Shown: in pieces, positions 9,123-18,359 of the stretch
Layout: each line of letters starts with the position of its first letter
How positions within the stretch are numbered: the first letter of the stretch is position 1
Position numbers and translations under genes: made by a program
Assembly: GCA_002381225.1 (NCBI GenBank)
Contig: DFSS01000043.1
Span: 3,922-27,176 of the forward strand
Direction: 5' to 3'
DNA from: Flavobacteriales bacterium UBA3431
GTDB taxonomy: Bacteria; Bacteroidota; Bacteroidia; Flavobacteriales; Schleiferiaceae
Length of the DNA stretch: 23,255 nt
The notes under the pieces: model-generated
What the model saw: only the letters and a program-made list of their open reading frames with translations
The model's database searches: none
What the model was told of the DNA's origin: nothing

Positions 9123-11301
9123 ACACGCTCTACTCGCGGGCATCCTTCTGGCCCTAGCTTTTACTTCATGCCAGCCTCAGCGGTTGTTGGAGGAGCCGTG
9201 GATTCGGAACGTACACGTTACGCTCGACGGCAAACAGACGGACGACGAAGCCTACACCGAAGTCCTTCAACTGCGCCCAAACACCAATGTGTTTGGCACC
9301 TTTCCCTATGTCTGGCTCTATTTGCAAGCGAAACCAGGAAAGACGTCGGGCTATGCCAACTGGCTGCGGCGCATCGGCGAGCGACCCGTGTTCTGGGATT
9401 CCAGCCTCGCGGCCCAAGACGTGGAACAGCTGACCCTCCGCCTCAAGCAAGATGGCTATTTCTATCCCCAGGTATCCTACCAGCGCAACGCCACGCGCCG
9501 TGGCACCACCGTGACCTATGTCCTGGGGCGTGGTACACCGACCGAAATTGGTTCACTCCACTACCTCAGTATGGGGCCTGGGGTGGAACCGTTTTTGGAC
9601 GAATTGCAAGCCAACTCCACGTTGACGGATGGAAAACCGCTTTTGCGGATGGAGCAGTTGGACGAAGAGCGCCGCCGCATTGCACGCTTCCTCCAGGAAA
9701 AAGGCTTCTACACATTTGGGCCCGAGGCCGTCCACTTTGATGTGGACACCTTGGGGCATCCGCATTGGGCGACGGTAACGGTGCGCATGGACAACTGGAC
9801 TCGCTCAAGTGAATACGGTACAGTGGAAGAGCCCCACCGGATCTGGGTAGTCAGAAAGGCAACCGGCAGTTGGCCCGCCACTTTGACACTTCGCCCAGCA
9901 GGCATTGAGCGCTTGCCATGGATCACCCCCGGAAAGCCCTTTCAGTCTTCCGAGGTCCAAACCAGTACCGCTCAGCTCCGTCAAATCCCAGCCGTTCAAT
10001 CGGGACGTTGGCAATTCGCTATGGTGCAAGATTCTCTGGATGCCACCTTGAGCCTGGTTCCAGCCCCTCGCGTGGGCATCACCTGGAAGGGGGAAAGCAC
10101 CGCCTTGTCGGGCATCTACGGCGTGCAATCGAGCCTAGATCTCTTTGACAACAATCCCTGGGGGGGCTTAGAGCATGTGCACTTGACCCTATCCGGGGGA
10201 CTGGGCGCTCAATGGGCGGACAGCTCGGCCCTCTTCAATACCTACTTTTTGGATTTGGAGACGGGCGTCCAGTGGCCAGGGATTTGGGGCTGGAATGAGG
10301 CCCCCGTGCAAACTGCCTCGACCCGCGTGAGCGTATCCGTCGGCCGCCAATACCGACGTGAATTTGACCGCCTCGCCCTGCGGGCTGCCTTGCACTACCA
10401 ATGGACGGACAAAAAAGGAGGGCAATGGGAGTTGAGTCCGACGGACCTCACCTACATCGACCTGCGGCAAATTGACAGCACCTTTTACCAAGCCCTCTCG
10501 ATCAAGTCCGGGTTCCAAGATGTCCTGCTCCTCGGGCCGCGTCTGCGCATTGTGCGACCCTCCGTGCAACTTGGGCGTTGGGAGCGCCGAACCGAATGGA
10601 CCTTGGAATCCTCTGGCGTACTCACAGATTTAGTCGTTCGTGGGCTCGAAGGGTCTGGGCCCGATGTGCGCACCTTGGGCCAAGTTCCCTATGCCCACTA
10701 CCTCCGAGCCAAATTAGACATGCGCTGGCTTTACCGTGGAACCAAACACCGGGATTGGGCACTTCGCACAGTCCTTGGCGAACTGTTCACCCTACAAAAC
10801 ACCCCCGGCCTTCCCCCTTTTGAGCGGGCCTTTTTTGCTGGGGGAAGTAACGATTTGCGCGGCTGGATCAACTTTCGCTTGGGGCCGGGCGCACTCCCTT
10901 TAGCCGTCTTTGATAGTACTGGCTACTTGGGATCCGGGACCCGGAAATTGCTGTTCCAAACCGAGTACCGCTTTCCTTTGTCGGGAAGCCTATCTGGGGC
11001 CCTTTTCTCGGATGCCGGCAATACATGGCTAACCTCCCGAAACATCGGCCAAACAACCAGTCCCCTACTCCAACTCCCCAGCATCCAAGAGCGTGTCGTC
11101 TTTCATCCAGCCCGAATCCTGGAACAGAGCGCTTGGGATGCCGGCTTTGGGCTCCGCTATGATTTGGACTTCTTTGTAATCCGAATCGACTGGGGACTAC
11201 AGGTGTATGACCCACGTCGCCTCGGAAATCAGCCCTGGTTTCGGCCGGGCGAATGGGGCCAGCGAAGCACGCTTAATTTTGGCCTAGGTATGCCCTTTTG
11301 A
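9112..11301 (+). CDS. tamL: BamA/TamA-family outer-membrane lipoprotein (TamL-like)
   Basis: Omp85-superfamily protein expected to help insert or assemble outer-membrane proteins. It is 729 aa from ATG 9112, overlapping rpe by 11 bases. The N-terminus is a lipoprotein signal (ALAFTSC, lipidated C20), which marks the Bacteroidota TamL branch rather than BamA; the -3 residue is F, a slightly unusual lipobox. Residues about 28-230 look like POTRA domains (for example VEQLTLRLKQDGYFYPQVSY and RRRIARFLQEKGFY). The C-terminal half is beta-barrel, with the Omp85 motif GGSNDLRG at 577-584, FQTEYRFPL, DAGNTW, and a terminal phenylalanine (FGLGMPF). The classical TamB partner is not in the window. Confidence 0.88.
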   Translation: MARKHALLAGILLALAFTSCQPQRLLEEPWIRNVHVTLDGKQTDDEAYTEVLQLRPNTNVFGTFPYVWLYLQAKPGKTSGYANWLRRIGERPVFWDSSLAAQDVEQLTLRLKQDGYFYPQVSYQRNATRRGTTVTYVLGRGTPTEIGSLHYLSMGPGVEPFLDELQANSTLTDGKPLLRMEQLDEERRRIARFLQEKGFYTFGPEAVHFDVDTLGHPHWATVTVRMDNWTRSSEYGTVEEPHRIWVVRKATGSWPATLTLRPAGIERLPWITPGKPFQSSEVQTSTAQLRQIPAVQSGRWQFAMVQDSLDATLSLVPAPRVGITWKGESTALSGIYGVQSSLDLFDNNPWGGLEHVHLTLSGGLGAQWADSSALFNTYFLDLETGVQWPGIWGWNEAPVQTASTRVSVSVGRQYRREFDRLALRAALHYQWTDKKGGQWELSPTDLTYIDLRQIDSTFYQALSIKSGFQDVLLLGPRLRIVRPSVQLGRWERRTEWTLESSGVLTDLVVRGLEGSGPDVRTLGQVPYAHYLRAKLDMRWLYRGTKHRDWALRTVLGELFTLQNTPGLPPFERAFFAGGSNDLRGWINFRLGPGALPLAVFDSTGYLGSGTRKLLFQTEYRFPLSGSLSGALFSDAGNTWLTSRNIGQTTSPLLQLPSIQERVVFHPARILEQSAWDAGFGLRYDLDFFVIRIDWGLQVYDPRRLGNQPWFRPGEWGQRSTLNFGLGMPF

Positions 11302-11320
11302 GGACCTTTTTTGGCGATTT

Positions 11321-11356
11321 TTTGCACGGCTAAATCAAAGAAAAGGCCTAGGTTTG
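11321..11356 (+). promoter_or_regulatory. Putative promoter for fbaB (TTTG and TAGGTTTG)
   Basis: TAGGTTTG at 11349-11356 matches TAnnTTTG exactly and lies 30 bases before the fbaB ATG, in the 85-base gap after tamL. A TTTG at 11321-11324 could be the -33 element, although the 24-base spacer is slightly longer than the usual 17-23. Confidence 0.45.
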
Positions 11357-11386
11357 CAATTCGTATTCTTCTAATTGAACAGACAT

Positions 11387-12445
11387 ATGGCCTCAGAGCG
11401 CGTCATTACCCTCCTCGGCGACCAAGCCGAATACCTCCTCAACCACACTTCCACGGCCATCCCCAAAGAAAGCCTCCACTTGCCATCTGGCCATTTTGTG
11501 GACGAACAATTCCTCGGGAGTAACCGCAATATTCCGACGTTGCGCAGCTTGCAACAGTTGTATGGAACGGGGCGCTTGGCCAACACTGGGTACATGAGTA
11601 TTCTTCCTATCGACCAAGGTATTGAGCACTCCGCGGGCGCAAGTTTTTCACCCAACCCCTTGTACTTTGACCCCGAGAACATTGTGAAGTTGGCCATGGA
11701 GGCAGGGTGCAACGCCGTGGCGTCTACGTTTGGTGTTTTGGCCTCTGTCAGCCGCAAATACGCGCACAAGATTCCTTTTGTGGTGAAAATCAACCACAAC
11801 GAATTCTTGTCGTACCCCAACCAGTACGATCAGACCATGTACGGTTCTGTCGAGGACGCCTGGAACATGGGCGCTGTCGCCGTGGGGGCGACCGTCTATT
11901 TTGGTGCCGAGGAGTCTCGCCGCCAATTGCTGGAGGTTTCTGAAGCGTTTGAGCGTGCACGCGAACTCGGTATGGCGACCATCTTGTGGTGCTACACCCG
12001 CAACAATGGCTTCAAGCAGGATGGCGTGGACTACCACACCTCCGCCGACTTGACCGGCCAAGCCAACCATTTGGGCGTCACCATTCAATCGGACATTATC
12101 AAGCAAAAGTTGCCCACCAACAACGGAGGCTACCTTGCGACCAAGCACGGAAAAACCCATGCCAACGTCTATGAAAAAATGACCACCGACCACCCCATTG
12201 ATCTGACCCGTTACCAAGTGGCCAACTGCTACATGGGTAAAATCGGTTTGATCAACTCAGGCGGTGAGTCCAAAGGTGCCAGTGATTTGGCCGAGTCGGT
12301 AGCTACGGCCGTGATCAACAAGCGCGCCGGTGGCCAAGGTTTGATCCTGGGCCGCAAGGCTTTCCAACGCGATTGGAAAGAAGGCGTAGCCCTGTTGAAT
12401 GCCGTTCAAGACGTATACCTCGATCCAAGTATTACCATCGCCTAA
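11387..12445 (+). CDS. fbaB: Fructose-bisphosphate aldolase, class I (FbaB/DhnA type)
   Basis: Cleaves fructose 1,6-bisphosphate to glyceraldehyde 3-phosphate and dihydroxyacetone phosphate, or the reverse in gluconeogenesis, through a Schiff-base lysine without metal. It is 352 aa from ATG 11387; an in-frame TTG four codons upstream is less likely. Recognisable FbaB stretches are [71 protein letters not shown] and the C-terminal [10 protein letters not shown], which closely matches the enterobacterial enzyme ending. It precedes accD by 11 bases. Confidence 0.96.
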   Translation: MASERVITLLGDQAEYLLNHTSTAIPKESLHLPSGHFVDEQFLGSNRNIPTLRSLQQLYGTGRLANTGYMSILPIDQGIEHSAGASFSPNPLYFDPENIVKLAMEAGCNAVASTFGVLASVSRKYAHKIPFVVKINHNEFLSYPNQYDQTMYGSVEDAWNMGAVAVGATVYFGAEESRRQLLEVSEAFERARELGMATILWCYTRNNGFKQDGVDYHTSADLTGQANHLGVTIQSDIIKQKLPTNNGGYLATKHGKTHANVYEKMTTDHPIDLTRYQVANCYMGKIGLINSGGESKGASDLAESVATAVINKRAGGQGLILGRKAFQRDWKEGVALLNAVQDVYLDPSITIA

Positions 12446-12456
12446 CCCATCAACCT

Positions 12457-13332
12457 ATGTCCACGGATTGGTTTCAAAGACAAGAAGCCGGGATCACCAC
12501 CCCGACCCAAGAGAAAAAGGAGACCCCCGATGGCTTGTGGCACGGATGCCCCAAGTGCAAGGTGATTGTTTCGGCCGAAGATCATGCTCAGCATGTGTGG
12601 GTCTGCGGCAACTGCGGATTCCACAATGGCATTGACGCCAAGGAGTATTTTTCCTTTCTTTTTGACGGAGGTGTGTACACCGAACTTGATGCGGGGATGA
12701 TTTCCAAGGATCCCTTGCAATTTGAGGATACCAAGAAATACACCGACCGACTTAAAGCCACCCGTGCCAAAACCGGCTTGGACGATGCATTAACGTCCGG
12801 AACGGGCACCATGAACGGAATTCCTGTGGCGATTGCAGCCATGAACTTCAAGTTCATCGGCGGATCCATGGGTTCCGTAGTTGGGGAAAAGATCGCCCGC
12901 ACCATTGACTACAGCTTAAAGCACCGGATTCCCTTCATTATGATTTCCAAGTCTGGGGGCGCCCGAATGATGGAAGCGGCCTTTTCATTGATGCAAATGG
13001 CCAAAACGTCTGCCAAGCTGGCCCTTCTAGATGAAGCGGGTATTCCTTACATCAGTTTGCTGACCGACCCCACCACCGGGGGGGTGACGGCTTCCTATGC
13101 CATGCTGGGGGATATCAACATTGCAGAACCGGGAGCGCTCATCGGCTTTGCAGGGCCCCGCGTCGTCAAGGAAACGATTGGCAAGGACTTGCCTGAAGGG
13201 TTTCAGACAAGCGAGTTTGTGAAGGAGCATGGCTTCTTGGACTTCATTGTCGAGCGAAAGCACTTGAAGGACCGCATGAGTCAATGGCTTCGATTTGTGG
13301 GGAATCTCCCCGCCCCTGTGAAAGCAGAATAA
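12457..13332 (+). CDS. accD: Acetyl-CoA carboxylase carboxyltransferase, beta subunit
   Basis: Carries the beta half of the carboxyltransferase that moves the carboxyl group from biotin to acetyl-CoA, making malonyl-CoA for fatty acid synthesis. It is 291 aa. A four-cysteine zinc ribbon is at the N-terminus (C31, C34, C50, C53 in CPKC and CGNC), followed by the crotonase-like domain with [33 protein letters not shown] and [21 protein letters not shown] 12457 is chosen because earlier in-frame codons belong to fbaB. The alpha subunit (accA) is not in the window and must be elsewhere. Confidence 0.97.
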   Translation: MSTDWFQRQEAGITTPTQEKKETPDGLWHGCPKCKVIVSAEDHAQHVWVCGNCGFHNGIDAKEYFSFLFDGGVYTELDAGMISKDPLQFEDTKKYTDRLKATRAKTGLDDALTSGTGTMNGIPVAIAAMNFKFIGGSMGSVVGEKIARTIDYSLKHRIPFIMISKSGGARMMEAAFSLMQMAKTSAKLALLDEAGIPYISLLTDPTTGGVTASYAMLGDINIAEPGALIGFAGPRVVKETIGKDLPEGFQTSEFVKEHGFLDFIVERKHLKDRMSQWLRFVGNLPAPVKAE

Positions 13333-13340
13333 ATTATTCG

Positions 13341-13348
13341 TACTTTTG
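13341..13348 (+). promoter_or_regulatory. Putative -7 element (TACTTTTG) for rpsO
   Basis: Exact TAnnTTTG match beginning eight bases after the accD stop and ending 48 bases before rpsO. Initiation near 13354 would give a leader of about 40 bases. No good -33 TTG is visible at the usual distance. Confidence 0.45.
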
Positions 13349-13352
13349 CCCT

Positions 13353-13365
13353 CCCGAAAGTCGGG
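13353..13365 (+). other. Small hairpin in the rpsO leader
   Basis: CCCGA-AAG-TCGGG forms a perfect five-base-pair stem with a three-base loop just after the putative -7 box, so it would lie at or near the 5' end of the rpsO mRNA. It could stabilise the transcript or take part in S15 feedback control, which is known in other bacteria but by different structures. The stem is short and may be incidental. Confidence 0.3.
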
Positions 13366-13396
13366 CATACAGCACAACCATCTAAGTGATCTAGGC

Positions 13397-13666
13397 ATGT
13401 ATCTAAACACAGAAAAGAAGCGCGAAATTTTTGCGCAACATGGCAAGAGCCCCGAAGATACGGGCACAGCCGAAGGGCAAATCGCCCTCTTCACCTACCG
13501 CATCAGCCATTTGACTGAGCACCTCAAGAAGAACCGTAAAGACCACAACACGGAGCGTTCACTCATTCGTTTGGTCGGAAAGCGTCGTAGTCTTCTGAAC
13601 CACCTTCAAAAAACGGAGATCGCGCGTTACCGTGCGATTATCGAAAAACTAGGACTCCGCAAATAA
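13397..13666 (+). CDS. rpsO: 30S ribosomal protein S15
   Basis: Primary-binding small-subunit protein that contacts the central domain of 16S rRNA. It is 89 aa, the standard length, with the recognisable core GTAEGQIALFTYRISHLTEH, KDHNTERSLIRLVGKRRSLL and YRAIIEKLGLRK. ATG 13397 is chosen over an in-frame ATG 17 codons upstream, which adds non-family residues. It precedes pnp, the classic rpsO-pnp order, with a hairpin between them. Confidence 0.98.
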   Translation: MYLNTEKKREIFAQHGKSPEDTGTAEGQIALFTYRISHLTEHLKKNRKDHNTERSLIRLVGKRRSLLNHLQKTEIARYRAIIEKLGLRK

Positions 13667-13696
13667 GCGTGAGTTTCCACTAGCGGAATCATTCAG

Positions 13697-13725
13697 AAAA
13701 GGCAATTCTTCCCGGATTGCCTTTT
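13697..13725 (+). terminator. rpsO-pnp intergenic hairpin (terminator or processing site)
   Basis: AAAAGGCAAT and ATTGCCTTTT form a perfect ten-base-pair inverted repeat with a nine-base loop, ending in four T. It lies 30 bases after the rpsO stop and 48 before the pnp ATG. A partial terminator or RNase processing hairpin here would mirror the known rpsO-pnp arrangement of enterobacteria; which role applies cannot be told from sequence. Confidence 0.7.
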
Positions 13726-13773
13726 CGCGTTGGAAGAAGCGGCCTGGAGAAATCAATATCGAAAACAAAAAAC

Positions 13774-16014
13774 ATGAATGCACCTACCCCCATCACTCAA
13801 AGCTTAACGCTGCCTGACGGCCGAGTCATTACCCTCGAAACGGGCCGTATGGCTCGTCAAGCTGACGGCGCAGTCCTACTTACTTGTGGCGGAACCGCCC
13901 TCCTTGCTACCGTCGTAGCGAATAAAGAAGCCCGTCCAGGGATTGACTTCCTCCCACTAAGTGTGGAGTACAAAGAAAAATTTGCCGGCGCAGGCCGCGT
14001 ACCAGGCGGCTTCTTGAAGCGCGAAGGACGCCCAAGCGACCGTGAAGTATTGGTCTGTCGCCTGGTGGACCGCGTATTGCGTCCCTTGTTCCCAGAAGAT
14101 TTCCACGCTGAAATCCAAGTGATCATCACGATGCTTTCGTACGATCCTTCAACGGCTCCCGAATCTTTGGCAGGTTTTGCCGCCTCAGCAGCCATTGCGA
14201 TCAGTGATATCCCCTTCAACGGACCAATGTCCGAGGTGAATGTCGCCCGCGTCAACGGTGAGTTCATCATCAACCCTTCCTACGCTCAACTTGAGGAGGC
14301 CGACATGGAAATCATGGTGGGCGCCACCGCGGACAGCGTGGTGATGGTCGAAGGCGAAATGAAAGAAGTTTCGGAAGCCGAAATGCTTGAGGCGATTGCC
14401 ATCGGACACGATGCCATCAAAAAGCAAGTAGACCTTCAATTGGCTCTCGCGGCCATGGTTCCTACCTCGAGCCCGAAGCGTGAGTACTCCCACGAGACGC
14501 ACGATGAGGAATTGCGCAAGCGCGTAGAGGCTGCGACCTATGAAGGCGCCTACAAAGTGGCTGGCATGGGCTTGACCAACAAAGCAGAGCGTTCTGCGCA
14601 ATTCAAGGCGGTTTTCGAAGCATTTGCTGCCACCTTGACCGACGAGGAGAAAGAGACCTCGTTGGACTTGGCCAAAGTCTACTACCACGACGTGGAGTAC
14701 AAAGCCATGCGCAACCAAATTTTGGACCACGGAATGCGCCTTGACGGCCGCAAGACGGACGAAATTCGCCCCATCTGGGTCGAAACCGACATCCTTCCTG
14801 GCCCCCACGGTTGTGCGCTCTTCACACGTGGTGAGACGCAATCGTTCACGACGGTAACCTTGGGTACCGCCTTGGATTCCAACCGCATCGATGCGGCAAC
14901 CATGACCGGGGACGAGAAATTCTACTTGCACTACAACTTCCCTCCTTTCTCTACCGGTGAGGCACGCATGATGCGCGGCACGAGCCGCCGAGAGGTGGGC
15001 CATGGAAACTTGGCGCAGCGCGCTTTGAAAAACATGGTTCCCGCAGGAAGTGGGTACACGATCCGCATTGTTTCGGACATCCTCGAATCCAATGGTTCGA
15101 GCTCTATGGCCACCGTTTGCGCAGGCACCCTAGCCATGATGGATGCAGGTATCCAAATTGATCGCCCCGTAAGCGGTATCGCCATGGGCTTGATCACGGA
15201 CGCTGAGACGGGCAAATACGCCGTTTTGAGCGACATCTTGGGCGACGAAGATCACCTCGGTGACATGGACTTCAAGGTGACGGGTACTGAAAAAGGCATC
15301 ACTGCCTGCCAAATGGACATCAAGATCAAAGGCCTCAGCGTCGAGATCCTGACCAATGCCCTGAATCAAGCGAAAGCCGGACGTGCGCACATCTTGGGCG
15401 TCATGACGGCTGCCATGCCAGCTCCACGTGCCGAATTGAAGCCCCATGCACCCCGTATGGTCATCATGGAAGTTCCCAAGAGCTTCATCGGTGGCATCAT
15501 CGGACCTGGTGGCAAGATTATTCAAGGCATGCAAGCTGAAACAGGCACAACCATCACCATCGAAGAGGTGGGCAACATCGGTCGCGTGGAAATCAGCGGT
15601 ACCAATGCCGAAGGCATCGCCTTGGCCCAGCAACGCATCAATGAGATCTGCTTTGTTCCCGTTGTGGATACCATCTATGACGGCGTCGTAAAAGGCGTTC
15701 AGACCTTCGGCGTATTCGTCGAAATCGGCCGCGGAACAGAAGGCTTATTGCACGTTTCAGAAATGGATTGGAAGCGCGTCGAGGACCCCTCCGCTCTGTA
15801 CAAAGAAGGGGATAAGGTCCAAGTCAAGCTTTTGAGCATTGATGACAAGGGTAAGTTGCGCCTCTCACGCAAAGTGTTGATCGAGAAGCCCGAGGGCTAT
15901 ATCGAGCGCGCACCCCGGGAGGATCGTGGCCCTCGCCCTGACCGCGGAGACCGTCGTGGTCCCCGTCCAGAGCGCGGAGAACGCCGTGAGCGTGGCCCCC
16001 GCAATGAAGAATAA
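13774..16014 (+). CDS. pnp: Polyribonucleotide nucleotidyltransferase (PNPase)
   Basis: Phosphorolytic 3'-5' exoribonuclease of RNA turnover, acting as a trimer. It is 746 aa from ATG 13774; a longer frame upstream runs through the hairpin and is rejected. Domains in order: RNase PH 1 (about 1-215, with [20 protein letters not shown]), helical linker, RNase PH 2 (about 320-545, with [16 protein letters not shown] and the catalytic region [16 protein letters not shown]), KH (GPGGKI at 577-582) and S1 (about 634-705, [20 protein letters not shown]). The C-terminal tail of about 35 residues is very rich in Arg, Gly, Pro, Asp and Glu ([20 protein letters not shown]) and probably disordered and RNA-binding. 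Confidence 0.98.
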   Translation: MNAPTPITQSLTLPDGRVITLETGRMARQADGAVLLTCGGTALLATVVANKEARPGIDFLPLSVEYKEKFAGAGRVPGGFLKREGRPSDREVLVCRLVDRVLRPLFPEDFHAEIQVIITMLSYDPSTAPESLAGFAASAAIAISDIPFNGPMSEVNVARVNGEFIINPSYAQLEEADMEIMVGATADSVVMVEGEMKEVSEAEMLEAIAIGHDAIKKQVDLQLALAAMVPTSSPKREYSHETHDEELRKRVEAATYEGAYKVAGMGLTNKAERSAQFKAVFEAFAATLTDEEKETSLDLAKVYYHDVEYKAMRNQILDHGMRLDGRKTDEIRPIWVETDILPGPHGCALFTRGETQSFTTVTLGTALDSNRIDAATMTGDEKFYLHYNFPPFSTGEARMMRGTSRREVGHGNLAQRALKNMVPAGSGYTIRIVSDILESNGSSSMATVCAGTLAMMDAGIQIDRPVSGIAMGLITDAETGKYAVLSDILGDEDHLGDMDFKVTGTEKGITACQMDIKIKGLSVEILTNALNQAKAGRAHILGVMTAAMPAPRAELKPHAPRMVIMEVPKSFIGGIIGPGGKIIQGMQAETGTTITIEEVGNIGRVEISGTNAEGIALAQQRINEICFVPVVDTIYDGVVKGVQTFGVFVEIGRGTEGLLHVSEMDWKRVEDPSALYKEGDKVQVKLLSIDDKGKLRLSRKVLIEKPEGYIERAPREDRGPRPDRGDRRGPRPERGERRERGPRNEE

Positions 16015-16069
16015 GAGAAATTCAATTTTCTCGTAACTTGTTTGTTTAACCCTCGTACGAAATCATCCG

Positions 16070-16933
16070 ATGCGTCAATTAAAAATTACGAAGCAGGTCA
16101 CTAACCGTGAAACGGCCTCCTTGGATAAATACCTCCAGGAGATCGGCAAAGTGGAATTGATTACTGCGGAAGAAGAAGTAGAGCTCGCCCAGAAAATCAA
16201 GGCCGGCGACCAGCGGGCCTTGGAGAAATTGACCAAAGCCAACTTGCGTTTTGTCGTTTCCGTGGCGAAGCAATACCAAAACCAAGGGTTGACGCTGCCT
16301 GATTTGATCAACGAAGGCAACTTGGGCTTGATTAAGGCCGCGCAACGTTTCGATGAAACGCGTGGTTTCAAGTTCATCTCCTATGCTGTTTGGTGGATTC
16401 GTCAAAGCATTCTGCAGGCCTTGGCTGAGCAGTCTCGAATTGTCCGCTTGCCGTTGAACAAAATCGGTTCTATCAACAAAATCAACAAGGCCTATGCCTC
16501 GTTGGAGCAGGCGCACGAGCGTCCACCCAGCGCAGAGGAAATTGCCACAAAGTTGGAAATGAGCGAAATGGACGTGAAAGAGTCGATGCGCAATAGCGGT
16601 CGCCACGTGTCCATGGATGCTCCGTTGGTCGAAGGGGAAGACAGCAACTTGTACGATGTCCTGAACTCTGACGATTCACCCAATCCCGACGACGATTTGA
16701 TGGTGGATTCACTCCGCACGGAAATCGAGCGTTCTTTGGCCACACTGACCCCGCGTGAGGGCGATGTCATCCGTCTCTACTTTGGCCTCAATGGACAGCA
16801 TCCGCTGACCTTGGAGGAGATTGGTGAGAAGTTTGACTTGACACGTGAACGCGTGCGTCAAATCAAGGAAAAGGCAATCCGTCGCTTGAAGCACACTTCT
16901 CGTAGCAAGATTCTCAAAACCTACTTGGGTTGA
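16070..16933 (+). CDS. rpoD: Primary RNA polymerase sigma factor (RpoD/SigA, short Bacteroidota type)
   Basis: Housekeeping sigma factor directing transcription from TAnnTTTG-type promoters. It is 287 aa and lacks region 1.1, as is normal in Bacteroidota. Visible: region 1.2 ([20 protein letters not shown]), region 2 including [20 protein letters not shown] and [19 protein letters not shown] (about 78-119), region 3 ([20 protein letters not shown]), and region 4 with the -35-binding helix-turn-helix [20 protein letters not shown] (about 250-269). The start [20 protein letters not shown] matches the family. It lies 55 bases after pnp with a weak AT-rich hairpin between. Confidence 0.98.
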   Translation: MRQLKITKQVTNRETASLDKYLQEIGKVELITAEEEVELAQKIKAGDQRALEKLTKANLRFVVSVAKQYQNQGLTLPDLINEGNLGLIKAAQRFDETRGFKFISYAVWWIRQSILQALAEQSRIVRLPLNKIGSINKINKAYASLEQAHERPPSAEEIATKLEMSEMDVKESMRNSGRHVSMDAPLVEGEDSNLYDVLNSDDSPNPDDDLMVDSLRTEIERSLATLTPREGDVIRLYFGLNGQHPLTLEEIGEKFDLTRERVRQIKEKAIRRLKHTSRSKILKTYLG

Positions 16934-16935
16934 TG

Positions 16936-16943
16936 TATTTTTG
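16936..16943 (+). promoter_or_regulatory. Possible -7 element (TATTTTTG) between rpoD and the lipoprotein gene
   Basis: Exact TAnnTTTG match in the 15-base gap, ending five bases before the next ATG. If active it would give an essentially leaderless transcript. The region is T-rich and read-through from rpoD is equally possible, so this is weak. Confidence 0.25.
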
Positions 16944-16948
16944 AGCCT

Positions 16949-18304
16949 ATGGCTCGAAACTATTTCTCCACGTTTTTAGCCACCCTGCTTATCGCAGCGG
17001 TGGCTTTTTCTTGTTCTCCAACCAACCAGGCGTTGAAGCGCAGTAAGAAGTTAGCTTCGGCGGGGCTTACCTACGAAGCTACGCTGATGTCTTTGGAAGC
17101 CCTTGAGCGGAAGCCCGGGAATCAAAAGGCCATGATCCAGGTAAAAACCTACGGGGAAAAGGAAATCAAATCCCAAATTCGGGAATTTGAAAAACTTGCT
17201 GAGGCAGGGGAAACGGTTGGGGCCTTGGATGCTTTTGTCCGTGCCCGAGACCTAGAGGAGCGCGCCAATGCCGCGGGGGTCTTGCTTTCCGGTACTTCGG
17301 CCCACATCTCTGAATACAATGGCCTTAAACAGAACTTTGTCAAGGACTTAGTCCAACAGGCCCAACAATCCTTGGAACAGGAAGATTTTACCGGGGCCGA
17401 GCGCACGTTTGCCCGCGTTTTAAAGTACAGCCCCGAGGACAACCACATCCAAGAGCTTTGGCGCAGTGCCGTGGCCGAGCCCATGCATCGTGAAGCACAC
17501 CGCATGTATGCGAACCAAAAATATCGCGCCGCCTTCTATGCGTGGGCTGATATGGAAAATGAGATTGGAGAACCCTACAAGAATAGCCGGCAATACCAAG
17601 ATTCTGCCGTCTACCACGGCATGGTGACCGTGGGTGTTCGGGATATTTTGGCCCCCACTCGGCAGGAGCTCACCTTGAGTCAGAGCATGCGGGCGGATTT
17701 AATCAATAATTTGGTTCGAACGGACGACCCCTTCATCGATTGGATCGACTGGAATGACCAAACTCGGTACCAATCCAACGAGCAACCCGACTACCTCCTA
17801 GAAATGGAAATGACCGACTGGACGGAGGTACCAGGCACCATGTCGCGCTACGAGCGCCAAGGCTACCGCAGGGAGATTGTGGACAAAAAGAATCCCGACA
17901 CCGGTGTCATCACCAAGGAGACCGTCTACCACAAAGTCGTCTACTTTGATGTGGACTACCGCGTGTACATCCATGGAGCGTTGAAATTTAGCCTGGTTGA
18001 CCCCATCAAGCGGAGCATCATCACCTCTCGAGAGGTCGAGGAACAAAGCGAGCGCATCGTTGCCTCGGCCGAGTACAGTGGGGATCCCGCCAACCTCTAC
18101 CCCGGGCAGTGGAGCAGCATGTCTGAGGCCAAAACCACCGACCAAGTCTTAACGGGCAAAAAAGGGCAACTGGATGGCCGTTTTCGAACGAGTTACAATC
18201 CACGTATTGTGGACGACATGCGGGAGACGGTCAAGAACAGCCTGGTCAAGAAAACCAGCGTTACGTTGATCCAAACGCTGAATTCCCCGCTATTCCTCCA
18301 ATAA
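16949..18304 (+). CDS. Predicted lipoprotein with TPR-like helical half, unknown function
   Basis: A 451-aa exported lipoprotein that I do not recognise. The signal ends in VAFSC, with the lipidated cysteine at C22 and SPTNQ after it. Residues about 28-210 are helical and repeat-like (EATLMSLEALERKPGNQKAM, FTGAERTFARVLKYSPEDNH, QKYRAAFYAWADMENEIGEP), resembling degenerate TPR units. Residues about 280-375 look beta-rich (DYLLEMEMTDWTEVPG, VYHKVVYFDVDYRVYIHGAL), and the C-terminus returns to helix (RETVKNSLVKKTSVTLIQTL). It follows rpoD by 15 bases and precedes ssrA by 55. A structural role at the outer membrane is a guess; the gene is clearly real by length and codon use. Confidence 0.8.
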   Translation: MARNYFSTFLATLLIAAVAFSCSPTNQALKRSKKLASAGLTYEATLMSLEALERKPGNQKAMIQVKTYGEKEIKSQIREFEKLAEAGETVGALDAFVRARDLEERANAAGVLLSGTSAHISEYNGLKQNFVKDLVQQAQQSLEQEDFTGAERTFARVLKYSPEDNHIQELWRSAVAEPMHREAHRMYANQKYRAAFYAWADMENEIGEPYKNSRQYQDSAVYHGMVTVGVRDILAPTRQELTLSQSMRADLINNLVRTDDPFIDWIDWNDQTRYQSNEQPDYLLEMEMTDWTEVPGTMSRYERQGYRREIVDKKNPDTGVITKETVYHKVVYFDVDYRVYIHGALKFSLVDPIKRSIITSREVEEQSERIVASAEYSGDPANLYPGQWSSMSEAKTTDQVLTGKKGQLDGRFRTSYNPRIVDDMRETVKNSLVKKTSVTLIQTLNSPLFLQ

Positions 18305-18332
18305 GGCCACACCGACTGTCTTAGGGAAGACG

Positions 18333-18340
18333 TACCTTTG
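18333..18340 (+). promoter_or_regulatory. Putative -7 element (TACCTTTG) for ssrA
   Basis: Exact TAnnTTTG match that ends 19 bases before the mature 5' end of tmRNA, leaving room for a short precursor leader removed by RNase P. No clear -33 TTG at the standard spacing. Confidence 0.5.
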
Positions 18341-18359
18341 TTGCTGCATTCCACTGCAT

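Noticed and set aside
14185..15003. A 272-codon minus-strand frame inside pnp
   Set aside because: Rich in H, V, G and R with no domain features; it mirrors the pnp reading frame.
16015..16032. GAGAAA / TTTCTC inverted repeat after pnp as a terminator
   Set aside because: Only six AT-rich pairs with a six-base loop and no T tract; too weak to call, and rpoD may be co-transcribed.
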